A stretch of 64,000 nucleotides of DNA from an uncultured Lachnospiraceae bacterium. GTDB taxonomy: Bacteria > Bacillota > Clostridia > Lachnospirales > Lachnospiraceae. Of the stretch, positions 12,287 to 21,500 are shown piece by piece. Under the pieces are notes generated by a model. That model was not told where the DNA came from. It did no database searches and was given only the letters and a program-made list of their open reading frames with translations. The stretch's first letter is position 1. Every line of letters starts with the position of its first letter. The position numbers and the translations under genes are program-made. The stretch spans positions 21,435-85,434 of the forward strand of contig CAMOIJ010000007.1 in the NCBI GenBank assembly GCA_946615865.1, read 5' to 3'.

Positions 12287-14788
12287 ATGGAAGAAACTAT
12301 TTTTGACAGAATACAGGAAGTCGATCTTCAAAAGACTATGGAGACTTCTTATATCGACTATGCGATGAGCGTCATTGCGTCCAGAGCGCTTCCGGATGTA
12401 AGAGACGGTCTCAAGCCGGTACAGAGAAGAATCCTCTACGCCATGAGTGAACTGAACAACGGTCCCGACAAGCCGCACAGAAAATGTGCCCGTATTGTCG
12501 GCGATACGATGGGTAAATATCATCCTCATGGAGACAGCTCGATCTACGGATCTCTTGTAAATATGGCTCAGCCCTGGTCCATGCGCTACACATTGGTGGA
12601 TGGTCACGGCAACTTTGGCTCAGTGGACGGCGACGGCGCTGCGGCTATGCGATATACAGAGGCCAGGCTCACCAAGATCTCCATGGAGATGCTCTCTGAG
12701 ATCGGAAAGAATACGGTAGATTTTGTTCCCAACTTCGATGAGACGGAGAAAGAACCTTCTGTGCTGCCCAGCCGCTTCCCTAATCTTCTGGTGAACGGTA
12801 CCACCGGTATTGCAGTAGGTATGGCAACCAATATCCCGCCCCACAACCTCAGAGAAGTCGTGGAGGCAGTGGTAAAGATCATCGACAACCGCGTTGAAGA
12901 GGACAGAGATACTGATATCGAGGAAATCCTGCCGATTGTTAAGGCACCTGATTTCCCCACCGGCGGCATCATCATGGGAACCGCGGGCGCGCAGGAAGCA
13001 TACAGAACAGGACGCGGCAAAGTAGTGACAAGAGCTGTCACAAATATCGAACCCATGAACAACGGCAAGAGCCGTATTGTGGTCACAGAACTTCCTTATC
13101 TTGTCAATAAGGCCAACCTGATCCAGAAGATCGCGGAACTGGTCAAAAATAAGAAGATCGAGGGAATTACCGATCTGCGCGACGAGTCTGACCGCGAAGG
13201 AATGAGAGTGGTCATTGAGCTCAGGCACGATGCAAACGCCAACATCGTTCTGAACCAGCTCTTCAAACATACACAACTTCAGGATACCTTCGGCATCACA
13301 ATGCTTGCCCTGGTGAATAACCAGCCCAAAGTCATGAACATCAAAGATATGCTGATGCACTATCTGCGTCATCAGGAAGATGTCGTGACCAGAAGGACTC
13401 AGTATGACCTGAACAAGGCCGAAGAGAGAGACCATATCTTACAGGGATTGCTGATCGCTCTCGACAACATCGACGAAGTTGTAAAGATCATTCGTGAGAG
13501 CGCCAATGTACAGGAAGCCAAGAACAGGCTGACAGAGCGGTTTGGTCTAGACGATGTTCAGGCCCAGGCGATCGTAGATATGCGCCTGCGCGCTCTGACA
13601 GGTTTGGAAAGAGAGAAACTGGAGAAGGAGCATCAGGAACTCCTTGCCAGAATAGCTGAACTCAAAGCGATCCTCGCGGACCACAATAAACTTCTTCTTG
13701 TCATCAAGGATGAGATCAATGTCATTGCAGAAAAGTTCGGCGACGACAGAAGAAGCAAGATCGATCAGAATTTTGCCGACATCGCTACTGAAGATCTGAT
13801 CCCTAATGTCAATACAGTCATAGCGATGACTTCTCTCGGATACATCAAGAGAATGACAGTGGACAACTTCAAGGTCCAGAACCGCGGCGGACGCGGCATC
13901 AAGGGCGTTCAGAAGATCGACAATGACTATATTGAGGATCTTCTGATGACAAGAACTCATGATACGATCATGTTCTTCACGAGCCTTGGCCGTGTCTACA
14001 GTATGAAGGCCTACAAGATCCCGGAGGCGAGCCGGACGGCGAGAGGTACCGCGATCATAAATCTCCTGGAACTGAATCCGGGAGAAAAGGTCACAGCGAT
14101 CATACCGATCCTTCACTACGATAAAGAGGCCAATCTCTTTATGGTGACTAAAAAGGGCATCATCAAGAAGACAGCGATCACTGAGTACTCCAATATCCGC
14201 AGAAGCGGTATTATAGCGATCAACCTCAGGGAAGACGATGAGCTGATCGAAGTGAAGCAGACGACTCCTGAAAATGACATCTTCCTTGTCACGAAGAAGG
14301 GTATGTGCATTCGCTTCCAGGAGAAATCAGTCAGAGCTCTCGGACGCACGGCAATGGGCGTCATCGGTATGAATCTGGATGAAGACGATGAGATCGTAGG
14401 AATGCAGATCGACACGCAGGGCGATTCTCTTCTTTTCGCGTCTGAATACGGCATGGGCAAGAGAACGGCTCTCTCCGAGTTCAAGGTACAAAACAGAGGC
14501 GGAAAGGGCGTCAAGTGTTATAACGTAACAGATAAGACCGGTTATCTGATCGGCGTCAAAGCTGTCACGGATGAGCACGAGATCATGATGATCAACTCCG
14601 CGGGTATCATCATACAGATCAGGGCTTGTGAATTGAAGAATATAGGAAGGATCACATCCGGAGTCAAGATGATGAATCTCGACGAAGGCGTCAAGGTCGT
14701 CAAGATCGCCAAGGTCCGCAGCAGCGAGGAAGAGGAGATTGAAGAGACTGTAGAAGACAATCCTGAAGAAGAAACTTCGGAAGAATAA
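12287..14788 (+). CDS. gyrA: DNA gyrase subunit A
   Basis: [34 protein letters not shown]-terminal beta-pinwheel repeats. Confidence 0.98.
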   Translation: MEETIFDRIQEVDLQKTMETSYIDYAMSVIASRALPDVRDGLKPVQRRILYAMSELNNGPDKPHRKCARIVGDTMGKYHPHGDSSIYGSLVNMAQPWSMRYTLVDGHGNFGSVDGDGAAAMRYTEARLTKISMEMLSEIGKNTVDFVPNFDETEKEPSVLPSRFPNLLVNGTTGIAVGMATNIPPHNLREVVEAVVKIIDNRVEEDRDTDIEEILPIVKAPDFPTGGIIMGTAGAQEAYRTGRGKVVTRAVTNIEPMNNGKSRIVVTELPYLVNKANLIQKIAELVKNKKIEGITDLRDESDREGMRVVIELRHDANANIVLNQLFKHTQLQDTFGITMLALVNNQPKVMNIKDMLMHYLRHQEDVVTRRTQYDLNKAEERDHILQGLLIALDNIDEVVKIIRESANVQEAKNRLTERFGLDDVQAQAIVDMRLRALTGLEREKLEKEHQELLARIAELKAILADHNKLLLVIKDEINVIAEKFGDDRRSKIDQNFADIATEDLIPNVNTVIAMTSLGYIKRMTVDNFKVQNRGGRGIKGVQKIDNDYIEDLLMTRTHDTIMFFTSLGRVYSMKAYKIPEASRTARGTAIINLLELNPGEKVTAIIPILHYDKEANLFMVTKKGIIKKTAITEYSNIRRSGIIAINLREDDELIEVKQTTPENDIFLVTKKGMCIRFQEKSVRALGRTAMGVIGMNLDEDDEIVGMQIDTQGDSLLFASEYGMGKRTALSEFKVQNRGGKGVKCYNVTDKTGYLIGVKAVTDEHEIMMINSAGIIIQIRACELKNIGRITSGVKMMNLDEGVKVVKIAKVRSSEEEEIEETVEDNPEEETSEE

Positions 14789-14811
14789 AACCATTAACCA
14801 GATTACTAAGT

Positions 14812-14854
14812 AAGCTCAATTTGCAGATTATATGCAGATTGAGCTTATTTTTTG
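14812..14854 (+). terminator. gyrA terminator
   Basis: AAGCTCAAT ... ATTGAGCTT followed by ATTTTTTG. Confidence 0.8.
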
Positions 14855-14916
14855 TTTATTTGTACAAAAACTTTGTGTCTAAATCAAGTTATATTTGTCT
14901 AATTGTGTTAATTTAA

Positions 14917-14996
14917 ACTAACCTGAATAGTTGGTATAATCTAACTAGGTTAAATAAGTATAACTTAGTTGTTTCATGCTAACTGAATTGAGTTAG
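14917..14996 (+). promoter_or_regulatory. Putative metalloregulator (DtxR/MntR-type) operator region upstream of feo genes
   Basis: Repeated CTAACT/AGTTAG half sites, incl. CTAACTGAATTGAGTTAG at 14979-14996; candidate -10 TATAAT at 14935-14940. Confidence 0.4.
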
Positions 14997-15040
14997 TTCA
15001 AGTCATAAATTTGATACATCTTAGGGAAAGGACGGTACAA

Positions 15041-15253
15041 ATGATGCCATTAGTAATGGGAGATTCAGGACAGGCATATGAAATTAAAAGAATAGGTGGA
15101 AATGATGAAGTGAGAACTCATCTGGCTTCTATGGGATTTGTTCCCGGAGCGAAAGTGACTCTTGTCTCCGTCAACAATGGAAGTGTGATCGTCAATGTTA
15201 AGAATGTCAGAGTCGGGATCAGCGATGTGCTGGCAAGGAGAATTATGATCTGA
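15041..15253 (+). CDS. feoA: FeoA-domain protein
   Basis: SH3-like FeoA: EIKRIGGNDEVRTHLASMGFVPGAKVTLVSVNNGSVIVNVKNVRVGISDVLARRI; RBS GGGAAAGGA before ATG 15041. Confidence 0.9.
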   Translation: MMPLVMGDSGQAYEIKRIGGNDEVRTHLASMGFVPGAKVTLVSVNNGSVIVNVKNVRVGISDVLARRIMI

Positions 15254-15297
15254 TAAAAGCGCTGAAAGCGTTTCTATACAAAGAGGAGGAAATGTAA

Positions 15298-15522
15298 ATG
15301 AGAACACTCAAAGATGTGCAGGTCGGAGAGACGGTAAAGGTAGTCAAGCTCCACGGAACAGGCGCTGTAAAGCGCAGGATCATGGATATGGGAATCACAA
15401 AAGGTGCTGAGATCTATGTCCGCAAGGTCGCTCCTTTGGGAGATCCTGTGGAAGTAAATGTAAGAGGTTATGAGCTCACGGTCAGACGCGCGGATGCGGA
15501 GATGGTGGAGATCACAGACTAA
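15298..15522 (+). CDS. feoA: FeoA-domain protein
   Basis: VQVGETVKVVKLHGTGAVKRRIMDMGITKGAEIYVRKVAPLGDPVEVNVRGYELTVRRADAEMVEI. Confidence 0.92.
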   Translation: MRTLKDVQVGETVKVVKLHGTGAVKRRIMDMGITKGAEIYVRKVAPLGDPVEVNVRGYELTVRRADAEMVEITD

Positions 15523-15549
15523 ACAGTAATTTAAATAAAACTGAAAGAG

Positions 15550-17700
15550 GTGAAGATAATGAGTCTCAGAATTGCACTCGCGGGTAATCCGAACAGCGGA
15601 AAAACAACGTTATTTAACGCCCTTACAGGTTCCACACAGTATGTGGGAAACTGGCCGGGCGTTACAGTAGAAAAGAAAGAGGGTAAGTATAAGAAGCAGA
15701 AGGATGTCATCATTACTGACCTTCCCGGCATCTATTCTTTGTCTCCTTATACACTTGAAGAAGTTGTAGCAAGAAATTATCTCCTTAAGGAGAAGCCTGA
15801 CGCGATCCTCAATATTGTGGATGCGACAAACCTTGAGAGAAACCTTTATCTGACTACCCAGTGTATGGAACTGGGCATTCCGGTAGTGATCGCGCTTAAT
15901 ATGATGGATATCATCGAGAAGAACGGCGATCATATCAATGTCAAAAAACTGTCTGAGAAGCTGGGTGTGGAGATCGTTGAAATCTCTGCTCTGAAAGGAA
16001 CCGGCGTTGATAAGGCAGCTGAAGCGGCGATCAGTGCTGCAAAGAAGAAAATCGCACCCGCTGCCCCTAAGTTCAGCGGAGAAGTTGAGCAGGTTCTTGA
16101 CAGTCTGCGTCCGGTCCTCAGCGGTGTTCATGCAGATAAGCAGCGCTGGTACGAGATCAAGGTCTTTGAGAGAGACGAGAAGATCGGCGATCAGATCACC
16201 TATGATAAAGCAGCCGCAGAGAAGATCATCAAAGCAGCTGAAGAGAAGATGGATGATGATTCCGAGAGCATCATCACCAATGAGAGATATGAGTTTATCA
16301 CAGGTCTTCTTGAAGGCAGTTATGAGAAGAAGAATGCGGGAAATATGACGATCTCCGATAAGATCGACCGCGTTGTCACTAACAGATGGCTTGCGATCCC
16401 GATTTTCCTTTTGGTAATGTGGGTCGTCTATTTCCTGGCAATTAACACGATCGGTGCCATGGGAACAGACTGGGTCAACGATGTCCTGTTTGGTGAGATC
16501 GTTCCCGGTGCAGTCGAAGGATTCCTGGACAGCATCGGCACGGCGGACTGGCTCAAGGGACTGATCCTGGATGGTATTGTGGCCGGTGTTGGCGCCGTTC
16601 TCGGTTTCCTGCCTCAGATGATCGTCCTGTTCATCTGCCTGGCCTTCCTTGAGGGCTGCGGCTACATGGCGAGAATCGCTTTCATCATGGACCGTATTTT
16701 CAGAAGATTCGGTCTTTCCGGAAAGTCCTTCATCCCTATGATGGTAGGAACAGGCTGCGGTGTTCCCGGCGTCATGGCTTCCCGTACCATCGAGAATGAG
16801 AGAGACCGCCGCATGACGATCATGACCACAACTTTCATTCCCTGCGGAGCCAAGCTTCCCATCATCGGTCTGATTGCGGGCGCTCTGTTCGGAAACAGCG
16901 CGCTGATCGGCTGGAGTGCATACGTCGTAGGTATCGCGGCTATCGTAATTTCCGGTATTATCCTCAAGAAGACTAAGATGTTCGCAGGTGACCCTGCTCC
17001 CTTCGTAATGGAGCTGCCCGCATACCACATTCCCACATTTTCCAGTGTGTTCCACAGTGTCTGGGAGAGAGCATCCTCCTTTGTCAAAAAAGCGGGAACT
17101 GTCATTCTTCTGGCAACTATTCTGGTATGGTTCATGTCCAGCTTCGGTTTCTATGAGGGCGCTTTCCAGATGCTTCCCGAGGAAGACTTCATGGAGCACT
17201 CCATTCTGGCAGCACTTGGAAATACAGTCGCATGGATCTTCGCACCTCTGGGGTGGGGTTCCTGGAAGCCCGCAGTGGCAGCAGTCACAGGCCTGATCGC
17301 TAAGGAAAACGTCGTAGGTACCTTCGGTATTCTCTACAAGTACGGCGAAGTCTCCGAGATGGGCGAAGAGATCTGGGCAAACCTTCAGGCAGATATGTCT
17401 GCGCTGGCAGGCTACAGCTTCCTGGTATTTAACCTTCTGTGCGCACCCTGCTTCGCGGCGATCGGTGCGATCAAGAGAGAGATGAACAACGCCAAGTGGA
17501 CATGGTTCGCGATCGGTTATCAGTGCGGTTTCGCTTATCTGGCATCCTTGTGCATCTATCAGATCGGCAGCGCTGTTACCGGCAATATGAACATTATTGG
17601 CCTGATCGTATCCCTGGTAGTCCTTGGCGGAACTCTCTATATGCTGTTCAAGCCTTATAAAGAGTCCACGACGCTGAAGGCTGACGTGGCAAAGATCTGA
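15550..17700 (+). CDS. feoB: Ferrous iron transporter FeoB
   Basis: ALAGNPNSGKTTLFNALTGSTQYVGNWPGVTVEKKEG; DLPGIYSLSPYTLEE; GCGVPGVMASRTI. Confidence 0.97.
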   Translation: MKIMSLRIALAGNPNSGKTTLFNALTGSTQYVGNWPGVTVEKKEGKYKKQKDVIITDLPGIYSLSPYTLEEVVARNYLLKEKPDAILNIVDATNLERNLYLTTQCMELGIPVVIALNMMDIIEKNGDHINVKKLSEKLGVEIVEISALKGTGVDKAAEAAISAAKKKIAPAAPKFSGEVEQVLDSLRPVLSGVHADKQRWYEIKVFERDEKIGDQITYDKAAAEKIIKAAEEKMDDDSESIITNERYEFITGLLEGSYEKKNAGNMTISDKIDRVVTNRWLAIPIFLLVMWVVYFLAINTIGAMGTDWVNDVLFGEIVPGAVEGFLDSIGTADWLKGLILDGIVAGVGAVLGFLPQMIVLFICLAFLEGCGYMARIAFIMDRIFRRFGLSGKSFIPMMVGTGCGVPGVMASRTIENERDRRMTIMTTTFIPCGAKLPIIGLIAGALFGNSALIGWSAYVVGIAAIVISGIILKKTKMFAGDPAPFVMELPAYHIPTFSSVFHSVWERASSFVKKAGTVILLATILVWFMSSFGFYEGAFQMLPEEDFMEHSILAALGNTVAWIFAPLGWGSWKPAVAAVTGLIAKENVVGTFGILYKYGEVSEMGEEIWANLQADMSALAGYSFLVFNLLCAPCFAAIGAIKREMNNAKWTWFAIGYQCGFAYLASLCIYQIGSAVTGNMNIIGLIVSLVVLGGTLYMLFKPYKESTTLKADVAKI

Positions 17701-17724
17701 AAATAGTAAGTAAATGTATAGAAA

Positions 17725-17766
17725 GCATGCTAAAATACTGCCAAGGCAGTATTTTGGCATGTTTTT
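17725..17766 (+). terminator. Strong hairpin with T-run downstream of feoB
   Basis: GCATGCTAAAATACTGCC-AA-GGCAGTATTTTGGCATG followed by TTTTT. Confidence 0.8.
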
Positions 17767-17784
17767 AAAAGGTAAGGTGAGAGC

Positions 17785-17988
17785 ATGGAATGGCTTTCTG
17801 CAAATATGGGCACGATCGTGGTCAGTCTGATCCTGATCGCCATCGTGATCTGGGATATTAAGAAAATTATAAGCGACAGAAAGAAGGGCGTTAAGTCCTG
17901 CGGCATGAACTGCCCGGGCTGCACCGGAAGCTGTTCGAATACGGAGATTCCTGAGAGATTCAGGGCAAAAAAAGGAAAAAAGAATTAG
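17785..17988 (+). CDS. FeoB-associated Cys-rich membrane protein
   Basis: Single TM then KSCGMNCPGCTGSCSN; directly downstream of feoB. Confidence 0.8.
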   Translation: MEWLSANMGTIVVSLILIAIVIWDIKKIISDRKKGVKSCGMNCPGCTGSCSNTEIPERFRAKKGKKN

Positions 17989-17989
17989 A

Positions 17990-18352
17990 ATGAATGCAAG
18001 TACACTGATAGTTCTTCTTATTGTCATCGTTATTGCTGCTTTTGCGATGAGGAACAGTATCGGACATTTTAAAGGAGAAGGAGGATGCTGCGGAGGCGGT
18101 GAGACTATTCTTCCGGATGAAAAGGAACTGGCCGGAACCAAGATCGGTGAGAAGACGGTACATATCGAGGGAATGCACTGCGAGAACTGCAAGAACCGTG
18201 TGGAGCGGGCAATCAACCGCATAGACGGAGCAGTGGGTAAAGTCAATCTGAAGAAAAACATCGCCGTTGTCTCTTTTGACAGAGAAGTATCGGATGAGGA
18301 GATCAGAAAGGCAGTTGAAGAGCAGGACTACAAAGTTCTCTCAATTGAGTGA
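17990..18352 (+). CDS. Membrane-anchored heavy-metal-associated (HMA) domain protein
   Basis: N-terminal TM, GGCCGGG, HMA motif IEGMHCENCKNRVERAI. Confidence 0.85.
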   Translation: MNASTLIVLLIVIVIAAFAMRNSIGHFKGEGGCCGGGETILPDEKELAGTKIGEKTVHIEGMHCENCKNRVERAINRIDGAVGKVNLKKNIAVVSFDREVSDEEIRKAVEEQDYKVLSIE

Positions 18353-18357
18353 TTAAA

Positions 18358-18388
18358 AAAAGAAGCCGCCGTGAGGTGACTTCTTTTT
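18358..18388. terminator. Bidirectional terminator
   Basis: AAAAAAAGAAGCCGCCGTGAGGTGACTTCTTTTT between convergent genes. Confidence 0.65.
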
Positions 18389-18401
18389 ATATGCGGTATT
18401 T

Positions 18402-19094
18402 TCAGGGGAGCTCATATCCGTGTTCGGAGAGAGGACTGAGCGTATTCTCTGCCAGATCATAGTAGTAGAAATGCTGCTCCTCTATTTCTTTATTGGGATC
18501 GGCAGGATTCGGGATCTCGGTGATCAGCTTCATATAGATGGCGGTTACCGCAGCGCTGTCGTCTGTCTCAAATCCCTGCATCTCTGTCTCCTTGAGAACG
18601 CCGGGAAGGCCGAGATTTCCGTAGAGCCTTGCGACATTGGTGCTGAGCGTGATCCCGTCGATCTCAAGGGATTTCAAGGCTTCTTTGCTGGTGATGAGCT
18701 CGCAGGTGCTCTTCCTGCAGGCGAGAGTCATGAGATTATAGTCATCGCCCAGAAGGGAGTGTTCTTCGTACCAGCAGACAGTGCACTGGGGAACACTTTC
18801 AGAAGACCCCATATAAGTGCGGACTATGAACTGTTTGCCTTTCTCGGTCCGCTTACTGTAATCCTTTCGGATCTTGTCGACTTCCTTATTCAGTTTATCC
18901 AGTTCCTTCTGATAATCCTCATTCTGCGATACAAATCTGGGAAATACATTATTTGAAGAGGAAACATCAGAACCGTCAGGCGTTTCCAGTTCAATGCGGA
19001 CATCCGCGGGAGTCTTTTGAGAGCAGCCTGCCACTATCATCGCAAAGATCAGGATCAGAAGAGGAAACAGCAGTAGTTTTCTAAGAATCCTCAT
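18402..19094 (-). CDS. Putative lipoprotein of unknown function
   Basis: Signal peptide with lipobox LIFAMIVAGC. Confidence 0.7.
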   Translation of the reverse strand: MRILRKLLLFPLLILIFAMIVAGCSQKTPADVRIELETPDGSDVSSSNNVFPRFVSQNEDYQKELDKLNKEVDKIRKDYSKRTEKGKQFIVRTYMGSSESVPQCTVCWYEEHSLLGDDYNLMTLACRKSTCELITSKEALKSLEIDGITLSTNVARLYGNLGLPGVLKETEMQGFETDDSAAVTAIYMKLITEIPNPADPNKEIEEQHFYYYDLAENTLSPLSEHGYELP

Positions 19095-19211
19095 AGAGTT
19101 AAATCCTTTCTTTCAATGAGATTATAGCAGAATATCATTTATTATTCAGCACCCTGTAAAAATGTGGTAGAATGAAAGACGATTTTATATTTCAGACAAA
19201 AGAGGTATCAA

Positions 19212-19856
19212 ATGAGGCTTAGAAATATTCCGGGAGCGAGAGAGACGATCGCTGAGAGTCAGTGGATCGTTCAGGATCCGGCGTCATGCAAAGAAAAGTG
19301 GAAAGAGAGATTCGGAAACGATCATCCGGTCCATTTGGAAATAGGAACAGGAAAAGGAAAGTTTATCAATCAGCTTGCAGTAGAGAATCCTGATATCAAT
19401 TATGTCGGTATCGAGAAGTACTCAAGTGTTCTGATAAGGGCTCTGGACAAGCTGGATGAGTCGCAGATCGGAAACCTTCTGTTTATAAGGGGAGATGCTG
19501 AGCTGATCTGTGAATATTTTGGCGAAGGAGAAGTGGAAAAGATATACCTGAACTTCTCTGATCCCTGGCCCAAGGACAGACACGCCAAGAGAAGGCTTCC
19601 CAGCAAGGAATATCTGCGCAGGTTCGCGCAGATTTTGACGAAGGACGGCACGATCGAGTTTAAGACGGACAACAGGGCGCTGTTTGATTTTGCCGTGGAC
19701 GAAGTGGAAGCGGGCGGTTTCAAAATACTGCAGATCACGTATGATCTTCACAGTGATCCGGTCATGAATGAAGGAAATATCATGACGGAGTACGAGGAGA
19801 GATTTTCTGCCAAGGGAAATCCCATCTGCAAATATATACTGGGAAGGAAAGAATAG
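19212..19856 (+). CDS. trmB: tRNA (guanine-N7-)-methyltransferase
   Basis: HLEIGTGKGKFINQLAVENPDINYVGIEKY; NFSDPWPKDRHAKRRL. Confidence 0.96.
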   Translation: MRLRNIPGARETIAESQWIVQDPASCKEKWKERFGNDHPVHLEIGTGKGKFINQLAVENPDINYVGIEKYSSVLIRALDKLDESQIGNLLFIRGDAELICEYFGEGEVEKIYLNFSDPWPKDRHAKRRLPSKEYLRRFAQILTKDGTIEFKTDNRALFDFAVDEVEAGGFKILQITYDLHSDPVMNEGNIMTEYEERFSAKGNPICKYILGRKE

Positions 19857-19857
19857 T

Positions 19858-21438
19858 ATGAAAAGATTCGGGGAAAGATTTCTCTTAAGTTTACTCTGCG
19901 GCTTTCTGATCTTCTCTATGTGCCCGGTCTCTGTGTGGGCAGCTGAAGAGACAGATGAGGAAGTTGACTACTACGCGGAAGCGGAAGAGCGCAAGAGTGA
20001 AGAAATCCAGAGCAACAGCATCCAGGGGTGGCCCCAGGGTCCGGCGATCGGCGCGGAGGGCGCTATTTTGATGGAAGCGGATTCCGGAACTGTGCTTTAT
20101 GCCAAGAATATTCACGAGCACCTCTATCCGGCGAGCATCACGAAGCTTCTGACTGGACTTCTGGCCTATGAGAAGCTGTCGATGGACGATATGGTCGAGT
20201 TCTCAGAGACTGCTGTTTTCAGTATCGAATTCGGAAGTTCCAGCATCGGGATCGATCCCGGTGAGGCGCTGACTGTGGAGCAGAGTCTTTACGCTCTCAT
20301 GGTCGCATCTGCCAACGAAGTGGCAGCGGGCCTTGCGGAGAAAATGGGCGGATCCCTTGATAAATTCCCGGATATGATGAACAGCCGCGCCGAGAGTCTC
20401 GGCTGTACCGATTCGCACTTTACGAATCCCCATGGCCTCTTTAACGAGGAGCACTATACCAGTGCTTACGATATGGCTCTGATCGCCAGAGAGTATTTCT
20501 CCCACGAAGAACTTGCCAAAATAGCGAATTCCCCCACATATTTCATGGAATCTTCGGACAGACAGCCCGAGGAGTTCACTCTATTCAATAAGCACAAGCT
20601 GATCAACGGGGAGATCGAATACGAGGGTATTCTCGGCGGCAAGACAGGATTTGTGGAGATGTCGAGACAGACTCTCGTGACCTGTGCTGAGAGAAACGGC
20701 ATGAAGCTTATCTGTGTGATCCTCAGAGAGGAGTCTCCGGATCAGTTTAACGACACAGTCAAACTGTTTGACTACGGATTTGGCAACTTCCAGAAACTGA
20801 AGATCACGGATTACGAAAAGAAGTATACCATCAACAATCCCGGCTTCATGAGACTCGGAAAGGATATTTACGGCAATAATTCCATTCCCTTCACAGTTTC
20901 CGGGGACGGATATGTCTGCATTCCAAAAGAGATAGCTTTTGACAGTCTGACTTCCGAGGTCAAATATGACGACACTAAAGCGGAAGAAGTAGTCAAGACG
21001 TCAGTAGAGGAAGCTGAAGCCGGTTCTACAGAAACCTCTTCCAGCAGTAAAGTCATCGGAACGATCCACTACTCTGTAGGAGACTGGCCGGTCGGAAAGA
21101 CTAACATTCTCTTTACAGGAGATCTTTCATCCGTGACGATGGACAGCGCGGAGGGAACTGCAGGCAGTGAGAGCGGAGATGCCTCCGGGGAGCCTGTACA
21201 ATATGGAACAGCGCACTATTCAGAGAATAAGAGCTTCGTTGACGGGATCAAGTATTTCTTCAAGGGAATCTTCCACAGCGGCGCGAACGGAACTATGTAT
21301 CTGGACGTGCCCGCGCTCCTGTTCCTGGTCATCATCGCTTCGGCTATCTTGATCGTAGTCATCTTCATTTTCTCCTATATCAGGTATCTGAATGAAAGAA
21401 GGAGAAGAAGGAGACGGAGAAAGAAGAAAAAGAAATAG
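19858..21438 (+). CDS. D-alanyl-D-alanine carboxypeptidase (S11 family) with C-terminal TM and basic tail
   Basis: HLYPASITKLLTGLLAYE (SxxK), SANE (SxN), LGGKTGFV (KTG). Confidence 0.93.
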   Translation: MKRFGERFLLSLLCGFLIFSMCPVSVWAAEETDEEVDYYAEAEERKSEEIQSNSIQGWPQGPAIGAEGAILMEADSGTVLYAKNIHEHLYPASITKLLTGLLAYEKLSMDDMVEFSETAVFSIEFGSSSIGIDPGEALTVEQSLYALMVASANEVAAGLAEKMGGSLDKFPDMMNSRAESLGCTDSHFTNPHGLFNEEHYTSAYDMALIAREYFSHEELAKIANSPTYFMESSDRQPEEFTLFNKHKLINGEIEYEGILGGKTGFVEMSRQTLVTCAERNGMKLICVILREESPDQFNDTVKLFDYGFGNFQKLKITDYEKKYTINNPGFMRLGKDIYGNNSIPFTVSGDGYVCIPKEIAFDSLTSEVKYDDTKAEEVVKTSVEEAEAGSTETSSSSKVIGTIHYSVGDWPVGKTNILFTGDLSSVTMDSAEGTAGSESGDASGEPVQYGTAHYSENKSFVDGIKYFFKGIFHSGANGTMYLDVPALLFLVIIASAILIVVIFIFSYIRYLNERRRRRRRRKKKKK

Positions 21439-21445
21439 GAGTAAT

Positions 21446-21492
21446 AAAAAGCTGCCTCACTGAGAAATGATTTTCCAGTGAGGCAGCTTTTT
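21446..21492. terminator. Bidirectional terminator
   Basis: AAAAAGCTGCCTCACTG ... CAGTGAGGCAGCTTTTT, 17-bp stem between convergent genes. Confidence 0.9.
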
Positions 21493-21500
21493 TGTATAGG

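Noticed and set aside
12620-13435. 271-aa minus-strand ORF inside gyrA
   Set aside because: Antisense shadow of gyrA
15610-18261. 883-aa minus-strand ORF
   Set aside because: Antisense to feoB and neighbours, low-complexity His/Asp/Cys-rich translation, no domain signal; open only because of sense-strand codon bias
21450-21492. Palindrome as mobile element
   Set aside because: Classic bidirectional terminator between convergent genes
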